A stretch of DNA of 64,000 bases from Nymphaea colorata (Eukaryota > Streptophyta > Magnoliopsida > Nymphaeales > Nymphaeaceae): the NCBI RefSeq assembly GCF_008831285.2, contig NC_045139.1, forward strand, positions 10,504,704-10,568,703, written 5' to 3'. The notes beneath the pieces are model-generated. The model saw nothing but the letters and a program-made list of their open reading frames with translations, made no database searches and was not told the origin of the DNA. Both the position numbers and the translations under genes were made by a program. Positions 1-10,075 of the stretch are shown piece after piece (position 1 is the first letter of the stretch; each line of letters opens with the position of its first letter).

Positions 1-65
1 AAAGGAAGTAAAGTAAACTATGCTGTAAAGCAACTTTCAGCCTGAACAGACTTGAGGGCCTAACA
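1..65 (-). repeat. Gypsy G1 3' LTR, truncated by window edge
   Basis: This segment matches 15016-15078 and 44372-44435, the ends of the two Gypsy 5' LTRs. On the minus strand it begins TGTTAGG at position 65. It is directly preceded by a polypurine tract (66-80, seven Gs in a row on the minus strand), as expected for a 3' LTR. Confidence 0.88.
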
Positions 66-80
66 TTATTCCCCCCCTTG
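66..80 (-). promoter_or_regulatory. polypurine tract of Gypsy G1
   Basis: The minus strand reads CCAAGGGGGGGAATAA immediately before the LTR start TGTTAGG. This is the plus-strand DNA priming site used in reverse transcription. Confidence 0.8.
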
Positions 81-391
81 GAGAAACACCTTGTCCTCAA
101 GGTGAGAACTCTGGGAATGGTTTTTGATAACTTCAGCATTCTCCCAAGTGGCAGGCATTTCATCATTCTCTGGCCACTCTATCAGCCATTCCATTTCCTT
201 CTTTCCTTCCTTTGATATCTTTCTAGAGTTCTAAGCGGCGAATGGTAAATGTGCCTGCTATCTCCTCCAATGCTGGGACGCTATTTACTTTGGCTGGATG
301 ATCTCCTATGGACAGTGCTTTAACTTGGAGACATGGAACAGAGGATGGATAGTGCTGCCTTTATGCAATTGCAGTTCGTAAGCCAATGATC

Positions 392-1392
392 CTATTCTGT
401 GAAGTATTTTGTAGGGTCCAACAAAATGAGACAGAAGTTTAGTGTATCCCCTTGAAGTACCACATCCCACTCTTCAAGCTGGTCTGTGCAGGTATACCCA
501 TGCCCCCACTTAATGCTGCAGATCATGGTGCTTACGGGGTTATATTGGATGACCATCTTGTTCTGAGCCTGTGCTAGATGTTGTTTCAGATCATGTAGTA
601 TGGAGTCGCAGCAGCAAAGTTGTATGTCTACTGTCATCTCCTTGGCAGTACCAGGTTCATAACGCCTCATGTCTGGTGGAGGCCTTCCATATACAGCTTG
701 AAAGGGCGTTGTCCCTACAGAGAAAGGCCAGCGAGAATTGTAGTTGAGTTCAGCCCATGACAAGGAATCAGACCATACCTTTGGGTACTCTCCAGGAAAG
801 CATTGCAAGTAGTTTTTTGGACATCCATTAACAATTTCAATTTGCCCCTCAGTTTGCAGGTGGTACGCTGTACTCATTTGTAGCTTAGTGCTTTGTAGTT
901 TAAAGTATTCCTTCCAAAAAGCACTCAAAAACAAAGGGTCTCTGTCACTGGTGAAGAACCTAGGCATTCCATTGAGCCTCCCTACCCTGTCTTAGAAAGT
1001 ATTGGTGACTAATTTTGCTGTGAACGGGTGAGCCAATGCGATGAAATGTGTATATTTCATAAGCCTATCGACCACCACGAGGACTACTGATTTGCCAGGA
1101 GAGGAAGGCAGTCCCTCGATGAAGTCCATTGAGATATCCTCCACAATCTGGGCAAGGGTTGAAGGAGTCCCGCTGGTTTAAGAGTATCATACTTGTTGCA
1201 CTGACAAGTATCACAGTGCCATATAAAGGACTTATCGCGCTTCATACCTGGCCAGAAAAATGTGGCACAAATTCTCCAATAAGTCCCTTCTACTCCATCC
1301 TGGCCAGACATCTTGGATCCATGGTAGTGTGCCAACAGCATTCTCGATACCTCTGATTCAGGAAAAAAGAATATTCTTCCCTGATAATACAA
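392..1392 (-). pseudogene. Gypsy G1 integrase region (broken)
   Basis: The minus strand encodes the integrase of the Gypsy polyprotein, which inserts retroelement cDNA into host DNA. The upstream part (1084-1392) has a zinc-binding HHCC-like region with His-Gly-Ser, CDTCQ and CNKY features. The downstream part (392-967) has the catalytic-core text around SDRDPLF and a degraded equivalent of the usual HPQTDGQTE segment, then the C-terminal region. The two parts are in different frames and separated by stops. This is a non-functional relic. Confidence 0.85.
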
Positions 1393-1639
1393 TTATGGAT
1401 CGTTCCATTGATAGCGGTAGCATCTAGTAGAGTCAGAATTCAGGTGTGCTCTGATATCAAGCACAGACACTGCTTCTTGGTGACTCTGTCGAATCTGACC
1501 CCACAGCTCAACCTGGATGGTGGATAGCGCCATGAGGACAGGTGCTGCAGTGGAACTGGCCCTTCATAGACCGTCAGCTGCTGGATTCTCTTTTCCCTTT
1601 CTTTATTGAATTTCAAAGTCAAATCCCAGCAGTTTTACA

Positions 1640-2477
1640 ACCCATTTTTAGAGTATGGGTGGCAAGCTCTGCTTCTGTAGTCAATACTTCAAGCTGTTGT
1701 GATCTGTAAGAACTGTAAATCATCAGCCCATCAAATAGTGCTTCCACTTAGTGACTGCCAACACTATGGCTATCACTTCATGCTCATAAGCCAATTTGGC
1801 ACTCATTGTAATCCCCATGGCCTTTGCCGAAGAAGGCTATAGGGTGTTGATTCTGTGTCAGGACTGCGCCAACACCAAGGTCTGACACATTAGACTCCAC
1901 CATGAATGGGGCTTGGAAATCTGGCATTCTCAACACAAGCGCCGTTGTCATAGCTCGCTTCAGTGCTACGAAGGTGTCATCAACTTGTGGGTTCCAAGAT
2001 AATTGCCCCTTCTTGGTACGGGTTGTCAAAGGTGCAGCCAATAGTCCATAGCCTCTTACGAATGTGTGGTAGTATCCCGCAAGTCCTAGGAGGGCTGTCA
2101 ACTCTTGCGTGTTAGTTGGATGTCTCCAATCCCTCACAACTGAGATCTTTTCCTCCTCCATTTGGACCTGCTCACAGCTAATGACGTGCCCCAGGTAGGA
2201 TATTTCCTTGGTGTCAAATGAACATTTCGACAACCTAGCCTTCAGTTGATTTCTGTGTAGCAGTGCCAGCAACTTACCTAGATGCTTGAAGTGGTCCTCT
2301 TCATTCCTGCTATATATTAGAATATAATCGAAAAAGACAAGCACGTACCTGCATAGCTGAGGCCAAAATATATCGTTCATCACTGATTGGATTAAGCCCA
2401 AGGGCATAACCTTGAATTCGTAGTGTCCGTCGTGGGTATGGAAGGCAGTCTTTTGCACGTCTACTCTAGCTAACCTG
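1640..2477 (-). pseudogene. Gypsy G1 reverse transcriptase C-half and RNase H (broken)
   Basis: The minus strand from 2477 continues the Gypsy reverse transcriptase interrupted by Copia-A. It begins at the QIR-like and KTAFHTHDGHYEF segments and includes VMPLGL. The catalytic segment reads VFFDYILIYS, so one of the two Asp residues of the usual YxDD/FxDD motif is Tyr. RNase H-like sequence follows (AFFGKGHGDYN region) and then degrades with stops near 1784 and 1622. The active-site change alone makes activity unlikely. Confidence 0.85.
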
Positions 2478-2482
2478 ATCAG

Positions 2483-2880
2483 TGTTAGAGATAATGTTGC
2501 CGATGCTGCTCATCCATTATTCTTTCCAAATAAATCAAATTGTTTGGATCAAGTCAAATATCGAAGAAATGTGATCGATACTCAAAAGAAGAAACCAACA
2601 AAAGCTCCAACGCACAAAGATATCAAAATCAATACGAAAGGGAAAGAAATTCAAATTTGTAATCAAGATCCAAAATTATGGGATCATGATAATCCAGCAT
2701 AAACATTCCTTTTTGGCCTTCATTCCTCCCCTTTAAATATCAACGTGAATGTAAAGAGAGCTATGATTCCAGAGTTGTAAAGGAGAGGATTACTCTGTGG
2801 ACGTAGGTCGAGTTTGACCGAACCACGTAACTCTTTTGTGTGTCGTCTCTCTCTCTTTCTCTCCCTCTTCAACTTTTACA
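2483..2880 (+). repeat. Copia-A 5' LTR (398 bp)
   Basis: It starts TGTTAGAGATAATG and ends TTTTACA, followed at once by the primer-binding site. It matches 6958-7348. A CCCTTTAAATATC stretch near 2750 is a possible TATA region. A pyrimidine-rich (CT) tract lies before the end. Confidence 0.93.
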
Positions 2881-2893
2881 TGGTATGAGAGCC
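2881..2893 (+). promoter_or_regulatory. Copia-A primer-binding site
   Basis: TGGTATGAGAGCC directly follows the 5' LTR. It matches the initiator Met-tRNA complement with one change. Confidence 0.85.
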
Positions 2894-2916
2894 ACGTTAG
2901 CTTCAGCAGTCTACCA

Positions 2917-5900
2917 TGGCAACCATCAGTCCTCAATGGAATGCTATTGCGAGTCTTGTATCTATCAAGCTAGACGAAAACAACTATGTACTCTGAAAAT
3001 CGCAACTCCAAAGTGTCATGTGTAGCCAAGATCTATTAAGGTATGTTGATGGCTCTTCCACTCCTCCACCTGAAAAATTGAATGATAACTCCACGGAAAT
3101 AAATCCAGAGTACATTAAATGGAAGCATTCTAACCAGCTTGTGTTAAGCTAGATATTGTCAACCATTACTGAATCTATACTCACCCAAATTATCTCGTAT
3201 GATACAGCTCATGCATCTCATTCAAATATTTGTACTCTTCAGTTAAAGAGAGATTTGCAAAATGCCAGAAAGAATGACAAAAGTATGTTAGAATATCTCA
3301 ACCATGTGAGGTTTCTGGTTGATTCTCTTAGAGTTGTGAATGAGATAGTATCTGATTCAGATCTGCTCTTGCATACTCTCAATGGCTTGTCAAGTGAGTA
3401 TGAGAGTTTTATTACAATAGTCACCATGTCCAAAATTCTACTCACCTTTTTTGAGTTACATGATCTCTTGTTCAACCAAGAGCATCGACTTCAATTTCTT
3501 GCTCCTAAAAGTCCTGCACAAGTTGAATCTTCAGCATACATTTTTTACTCAACATGGAGGCTATGGTGGTCGTGGAAACTATGGTGGCTGTGAGGGAAAT
3601 AGTGGCCATAATGGTTGTGGCAGTCATAATCATGGAAGGAATTTGTACCCTGCTAGCCGAAGCTCTCAAGGGCAAAAGAATTCTGAAACTCAGCAGGTAG
3701 TATGTCAATTTTGTAGGCGCAAACATCATACTGCATGAACATGCTATGACATACCTAAGGCCTTCATGGCCATGGCTCTAAATGGAGGTCGCGACAATGC
3801 TTGGTACCTTGATAGTGGTGTGACTCACCATATGACTCATAGTGATGATTCTATGGAAGACAAATTTGATTACCAAGGTGGTGAAGGAGTTCTTGTAGGC
3901 AATGGCGCTAAGGCTCCAATCTCTCATGTCGGTAATATATTTCTCAACTCATTCTCGTTCCTTTTTGTTAAAGAATGCATTGCATGTGCCAACTATCTGC
4001 CAAAATCTTATATCTATCTCACGTTTTACCAAAGACAACAATTGCTCGGCGGAATGTGATGCTAATGGGTTTTTTGTTAAGAATTTTACAGACAGGGGTA
4101 GCGCTTCACAAGGGGAAAACTAAGGATGGTCTATACATATGGTCTGATGAATCCAGCAAAGGATCTAGCATGCTCTTATTGCGCAATATTCTAGATGTCG
4201 TCCAGTCAATCTTTGGCACCAACGAATGGGTCATTCTCATTTGAAGACATTAAATTTAATTAAAAATAATAATTGTGTGCCTGTGGGTGACAATGAACTT
4301 GATTTTTGTTCTAGTTGTGTTTTGGCTAAAATGCATCAATTGCCATTTGATTTTAGTTTGAGTACTAGCATTCATCCACTCCATTCACTTCATGCCGACC
4401 TTTGGGAGCCTGCCCCAACGTGCTTTAGAGAAGGCTACAAATATTATCTCTTGATTGTGGTTGACTTTTCATGTTTTAGTTGGATTTTTTCCCTTGTTAG
4501 AAAATTAGACACACTGCTATTTGTTCGAAACTTTAAGATGCTTGTGGAAAAACAATTGGTAAGAGATAAAAAATTTTCATAGTGATTCTGTTAGTGAGTT
4601 TCTAAGCAATGACTTCTCAAATTTTCTTAGCTCAAATGAAATAAAGAGATGGCTTTCATGCCCCCACACACCTCAACAAAATGGCATTGTGGAGAGAAAA
4701 AATCGCCATGTTGTTGAGACCGGCTTAAGTATGATGCTTCATGTGTCACTACCTCAGCATTTTTGGGTTGATTATTTTAGAACAGCAGTTCACGTTATCA
4801 ACTGATTGCTTAGACCAGAACTCAGAAATAAAACTCCATTTGAAAAAGTTTTCAAAATTGCTCCTCAATATGAGGATTTTTGAGTTTTTGGATGTACTTG
4901 TTATCCTTTTCTTGTGCCACATAGAAAGTCCAAACTCTCTCCAAAATCCAAAGCATGTGTTTTTCTTGGTTATGGCACATGTCATAAAGGATATATATGT
5001 TTGGATTCTATTACCAACAAAGTTTTTATTAGCAGACATGTTGTTTTCAATGAGACAAATTTTTTATTTCGTGGATATGATTCTCCAACCACTTTAAGGG
5101 ACGTTGAAAAATGGATTTCTAATCATCTAGACATGTCTCTAGTTGACAATCAAATAGAAGACAGCTCCAAGAAAGCTAGATCTACTCAAAATGGATTCAA
5201 ATATATATTCTTACCCGCTCCAAATTCATGGCAAGATGACCATACTCAAAACAACCATTCAATCAATTCAATTGATGAACATCATATTTATGATCATGAG
5301 ATTCAAGAAAATGCTATTGTCTAATCTCCTCCAAATCTCACCATTGACGTCTCAAGTAGGACTCACCCCATGATCACAAGGTCCCAAGATGGAACTAGGC
5401 AACCCAAGGTTTACATGGCTGCTACATCTCTAGAAGAAAGAGAACCAGAAAGTCTTGAGGAGGCTTTAAAAGATCCATGATGGATCGAAGCCATCCAAAG
5501 TGAAATGGATGCCCTTTACAATAACCAAACTTTTAACCTTGTCACACCACCTAAGGGAGTGAATCTAGTCGGATGTGAGTGGGTTTTTAAAATTAAGAGA
5601 TGTTCAGAGGGATAATTGCTCGCTACAAGTCCAGACTTGTAGCCAAAGGTTATAGTCTGAGGGAAGGAATTGACTATTCTAACACATATAGTCCAATAAA
5701 ACCCACCACTATACGGGTCCTGCTTTCTATTGTCATATTCAAAGGTTGGTCTATCCATCAATTGGATGTTAACAATGTCTTTCTTCATGGAATTCTAAAG
5801 GAGGGAGTTTTTATGAATCAACCACTAGCATTTGTGAATACAGCTAAGCCTCACCAAGTATGTCACCTTAAGAAGGCGCTTTATGGCTTAAGCAAGCACC

Positions 5901-6950
5901 TTGGGCTTGGTTTGAAAGACTCAAAGGATATCTTCTTGAAAATGGGTTTAAGGAGTCGTTGGTTGCCACTTCACTTTTTGTTAGAAAGACTAAAGATAAA
6001 ATTATCTTTCTACTTATATATGTAGATGATATAATTATTACAGAAAATAATCCTCAAGAAATTCAAAGGATTACAGATGGTTTTGGACAAACCTTTTCTA
6101 TAAAAGATCTTGGAATATTACATTTTTTCTTAGGCATTGAAGTGTTGCATCAAAAAGACAAAATTCTTCTCTTAGAGGGAAAATATATCAGAGATATTTT
6201 AAGGTGAATAAACATGGAGAATGCAAAATCGTGTGTCATGCCTACTGGTCCAAATGTTCCTCTATCTAAACTCGTTGGTGAAAAATTGAAAAAGAAACTC
6301 AGTACAAACAGATTGTGGGAACACTCCCCAATATTACTTTTGTAGTGGATAAAGCTTTCTAGTTCATGCACCAGCCTACTTCAACTCACTGGACTCATGT
6401 CAAAAGAATTTTACGATATCTTAAAGGTACCATGCAGCATGGATTTAAAATGTCAAAATCTAATTCTTTCATTTTATTTGCTTACTCTAATGCAGATTGG
6501 GCTGGGTGCCCAGACGACCGAGGATCCATCAATGGCTATGTTACAAAAATTGGACATAATGTCATATCTTGGAGATCTACCAAACAAAAGGCAGTGGCAA
6601 AATCGAGCACAAAAGTAGAGTAGAAGGCTATTGCAGGAGCTCTTTCAGAAGTGATATGGCTAAATAACTTGATGAAAGATCTGGGAATCCAGGCTGAGGA
6701 AAAACTAATTTTGTGGTGCAACTACATTGGAGCAACATATTTGGCGACAAATTCAGTTTTCCATGCACGAACCAAACATATAGAAATTGACTATCATTTT
6801 GTCAGAGAGAAGGTGGCAGACAACAAAATTGAGATTAAATATCTTCAATCAAAAAGCAATTAGCTAATTTTTTTACTAAGCCATTATCAGTACCAATGTT
6901 TCATTATCTCAAGGAAATGCTAAATGTCCTCGAAATGGAGATTGGATTGA
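2917..6950 (+). pseudogene. Copia-A gag-pol (heavily broken)
   Basis: Remnants of a Copia polyprotein occur in the expected order. Gag is at 2917-3740 (a UBN2-type segment at 3156-3560 and a Gly-rich stretch). Protease is at 3766-4000 (YLDSGVTHHMT). The pre-integrase and integrase part is at 4226-4760, including HADLWEP and the HTPQQNGIVERKNRH-like text near 4660. Reverse transcriptase is at 5430-6210, with YVDD near 6020. RNase H is at 6366-6890, with SNADWAGCPDDR and ARTKHIEIDYH. Reading frames shift many times and contain stops, so no functional product is possible. Confidence 0.9.
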
Positions 6951-6957
6951 AGGGGCA

Positions 6958-7291
6958 TGTTAGAGATAAGGTTGCCGATCATGCTCATCCATTATTCTTT
7001 CCAAATAAATCAAATTGCTTGGATCAAGTCAAATATGGAAGAAATGTGATTGACACTCAAAGCACGAAGATATCAAACTCAATACCAAAGGGAAAGAAAT
7101 TGAAATTAGTAATCCAGATCCAAAATTATGGGATCTTGATAATCCAGCCTGAGCATTCTTTTTGGGCCTTCATTCCTCCCCTTTAAATATCAACGTGAAT
7201 GTAAAGAGAGCTATGCTTCCAGAGTTGTAAAGGAGAGGATTACTTTGTGGATGTAGGTCGAGTTTGACTGAACCATGTAACTCTTTTGTGT

Positions 7292-7348
<57 letters not shown>
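6958..7348 (+). repeat. Copia-A 3' LTR (391 bp)
   Basis: It starts TGTTAGAGATAAGG after the purine-rich tract AAGGGGCA and ends CTCTTACA. Relative to the 5' LTR it lacks about 25 bp near position 120 and has an expanded CT microsatellite (7297-7344). Confidence 0.93.
7297..7344 (+). repeat. (CT)n microsatellite in Copia-A 3' LTR
   Basis: Over 20 uninterrupted CT units just inside the LTR end. The 5' LTR has a shorter, interrupted CT tract at the same place, so this is an expansion after insertion. Confidence 0.95.
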
Positions 7349-7350
<2 letters not shown>

Positions 7351-7353
7351 CTA

Positions 7354-7895
7354 ATGATACCCTAAACGTAAATCCAGCTTTGAAAAATAATTGGCGCCAT
7401 ACAACTCATCCAAAAGATCTTCAATCATAGGAATGGGAAATCGTCCTTTAGTTGCAGCGTCCAGCACACGATAATACACACAAAATTGCCAACACCCATC
7501 TTTTTTCCAAACCAGTAGTGATGGCAACGCAAATGGACTATGACTTGGCTGTATGATGCCCTGTTCCAGCATTTCCTGCACTAAGCCTTCCAATGCATCT
7601 CGTTGCAATCGGCTGTATCTGTATGGTTTTATGTTTTTAACCTCATTGCTTCGATTCCTTTCCGCAGAATGATGTGCTGGTTGCTCGCACGTGACAGAGG
7701 CAATCCTTTAGGAACCATAAAGATTTCTCTGTACTCCGATAGCAGATTCTGTAGATGATGGGAATTGATGTTAGTCTGCTGAAGCCACCCTTGAGCTTCT
7801 TCTTTGGTAGGGTTAGGATCCTTCAGCAGTTGGAAAGATGAGGCTGTCGATTGCCTTAAGATGGAGCAGGCAGACTCTTCTGTGACAGGTGTCAT
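7354..7895 (-). pseudogene. Gypsy G1 reverse transcriptase N-half (broken)
   Basis: The minus strand encodes the segment before and at the start of the Gypsy reverse transcriptase. It includes a linker with LLSEYREIF, then [19 protein letters not shown] and SKLDLRLGYH. The frame stops at the Copia-A insertion and resumes at 2477. There is an internal frame break near 7620. The same segment is present in the second Gypsy copy at 39280-39790. Confidence 0.85.
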
Positions 7896-8254
7896 TGTCT
7901 TGGCCTCGAGAGTGAATGTCCATGTTCCCTCTTCTTAAACTGCATCTTCATCCCCATGAAATCCCAAATCACCTCTCCTAACCAGCGTAGTCATTGAATG
8001 CCCAGTACCAGGTCTCCAACTCTCCACCGGCCATCGCTAGAGTGAAGAGCGTTACTAGAAACTTATGCCCCTGGATTTCCAGCAATTCGTCCCTTCATTT
8101 TCCTTTACATTTTAAGGTTCTCCCACTTCCGACTAAAATGTCAAACGTCGGCTGATTTTCTACCATGCAATCCAGCATTTTGGCTGATTTCTCAGAGATA
8201 AAATTGTGCATGGACCCGCTGTCCATCAAGATGTTCACTATTCACCCTCTCAGA
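7896..8254 (-). pseudogene. Gypsy G1 protease region (broken)
   Basis: Degraded minus-strand sequence lies between the RT-proximal linker and the Copia-B insertion. Around 8195-8232 the minus strand contains a LMDSGS-like protease active-site segment followed by MHNFIS-like residues, typical of the Gypsy aspartic protease. No long open frame survives. In the second Gypsy copy this exact part is deleted (near 40050). Confidence 0.6.
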
Positions 8255-8842
8255 TGTTGGAAAACGTAATGCGGGCCCTAACTCAGCTACAAACTCAAAT
8301 TTATGCGGAGAAAATCTAGCAGAGTCTCGACGTCCAAACTGATACTTAATAAGAACTTGGCAAAGTATACTTGAACAAGTAAACTATTTATTCATCAAAT
8401 TGGATATTACAAAAGAGGGCTTAAGAAAACTCACCTCAACTCACGCAGTGAGCTAACATACCCAACGCCCTTGCAGCATACACTTGAAACTTTAACTCGA
8501 GTTCACAAAGTGAATACACGAGCTAACACTCACCAGCTCATAAAATGAGCACACACCCAACTCACAAAGTGAGAACCTAAGATCACTCAACTTGATTTTT
8601 CTCCTTACACTCTCACTATGACCCAACGTCCCTATTTATAGGGAGATGAAGTCGGTGGTGGATGCTTCCACCGACTTCCACATTTACTTTTCTTTATTTT
8701 ATTTAATTATTATTTTTCTTCTTTAATCATTACATAACCACCGACTTAAAATTGAGACTCTCACCGACTTTACAAATGAAGAGGCTACAAGCCTCTTGAG
8801 TCATCTCGACTCTTCCAAGAGAGTCGGTGATGACTCTCTACA
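8255..8842 (-). repeat. Copia-B 3' LTR (588 bp)
   Basis: It is identical to 13055-13642 except at 8438 (A versus G) and 8743 (G versus A). It lies next to the target duplication TCAGA. Confidence 0.96.
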
Positions 8843-9652
8843 ATCTCCCCCTCATTACCGACTCTCTACTTATGATTCTCAACATTCTTCGAAGTTTTAC
8901 GAATGTCTGTACTGGTAAGCCCTTGGTAAAGATGTCAGCGACTTGATCTTCTGAAGCAATTGGCTGCAACTGAATCTCTCCTTTGAGTACCTTCTCTCTA
9001 ATAAAGTGATGCTCCACCTCTATATGTTTCGTTCGAGCATGGAAGACAGGATTCTCTGCAAGTCTGACTGCACTTTGATTATCGCAGTAGAGTCTTACTG
9101 CATAATCCACGTCTTGTTTAATGTCTTTCAGCAGTCGCATCAACCACACACATTCTTGTGCTGCTTGAGATGCTGCTCTATATTCAGCTTCTGTTGTAGA
9201 CAGTGAAACTGTCGGTTGTCTCTTGCTGCACCATGAAATTGCACCACTTCCAAGACTGAATGTATATCCAGTGGTCGATCTTCGAGTTGATAAGTCTCCA
9301 GCATAATCCGCATCACAATGACCAACAACTTGACAAGTTGGTCCCTTCTCATAAAGTATACCAAAGTCAAGAGTTCCTTTGATATACCTTAATATTCTTT
9401 GTAGTGCTTCTAAATGTGGCTTCCTTGGAGTTTGCATAAACCTGCTCACAACACCAACTGCATAGGCAATGTCTGGTCTTGTTAATGTTAAGTAAATTAG
9501 GCTTCCAACCAGTTGCCGATACATAGTAACGTCTTCTAGCTTGTCTCCTTCGTCAGTTCTAAGCTTTGCATTTATCTCAATTGGTGTTGAGATAGGTTTA
9601 CATCCGAACATACCATACTTACGTAGTAAGTCATGAGCATACTTCTTTTGAC
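8838..9652 (-). CDS. Copia-B RNase H / C-terminal segment
   Basis: After the 1-base frameshift the frame runs through QKKYAHDLL and [10 protein letters not shown] into RNase H ([49 protein letters not shown]). It ends inside the first bases of the 3' LTR, as in other Copia elements. RNase H removes template RNA during reverse transcription. The domain looks complete. Confidence 0.92.
8843..8856 (-). promoter_or_regulatory. Copia-B polypurine tract
   Basis: The minus strand reads AATGAGGGGGAGAT directly before the 3' LTR start TGTAGAGAG. Confidence 0.88.
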
Positions 9653-10063
9653 TTAAAAATAGCCTTTAGATTCATAATCAATTTCCAATCCAAGGAAGTG
9701 TCGCAACTCTCCCAGCTCTTTCATTTCAAATCTCACCGTGAGATGTTCACGAATGAGATTAATTTCTTCATTGTCATCTCCAGTGATAATTAAATCATCA
9801 ACATAAATTAACAAGATAGTAAGTTTCGTACCTCTTGTCTTGATGAAGAGACTTGAATCTGCTGAAGAGACTTGAAATCCACTAAACACCAAAAATTCAG
9901 CTATTTTCCCATACCATGCTCTTGGTGCTTGTTTTAGTCCATAGAGTGCTTTTCTTAACTTGCAGACGTAGTCTGGCTTGTTTGGAGATTTGAATCCTTC
10001 AGGTTGCTCCATATAGATTTCATGGTCGAGATCTCCATATAAGAATGCATTTTTCACATCCAT
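9653..10063 (-). CDS. Copia-B reverse transcriptase core segment
   Basis: Continues in the same frame as the upstream 971-codon frame after one TAG. It contains [24 protein letters not shown] and the catalytic YVDD with LIITGDD. The frame ends at a TAA created by loss of one base in the A run at 9655-9659 (plus strand). The Copia motif immediately downstream continues in the shifted frame. Two single-base lesions are therefore the only barriers to one polyprotein. Confidence 0.92.
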   Translation of the reverse strand: MDVKNAFLYGDLDHEIYMEQPEGFKSPNKPDYVCKLRKALYGLKQAPRAWYGKIAEFLVFSGFQVSSADSSLFIKTRGTKLTILLIYVDDLIITGDDNEEINLIREHLTVRFEMKELGELRHFLGLEIDYESKGYF

Positions 10064-10075
10064 TTGCCATAGCTT

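Larger units (their letters stand above)
2483..7348 (+). mobile_element. Copia-A, full-length degraded Ty1/Copia inserted in Gypsy RT
   Basis: A plus-strand Copia element with two LTRs (2483-2880 and 6958-7348), a primer-binding site, degraded gag-pol and a polypurine tract. It splits the Gypsy reverse transcriptase between the GYH and QIR codons. The flanking pentamers are ATCAG (2478-2482) and ATCTA (7349-7353). The codons expected in Gypsy RT suggest an original ATCTG target, with one mutation in each copy. The LTRs differ at roughly 30 positions plus an indel of about 25 bp, so this is an old insertion. Confidence 0.92.
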
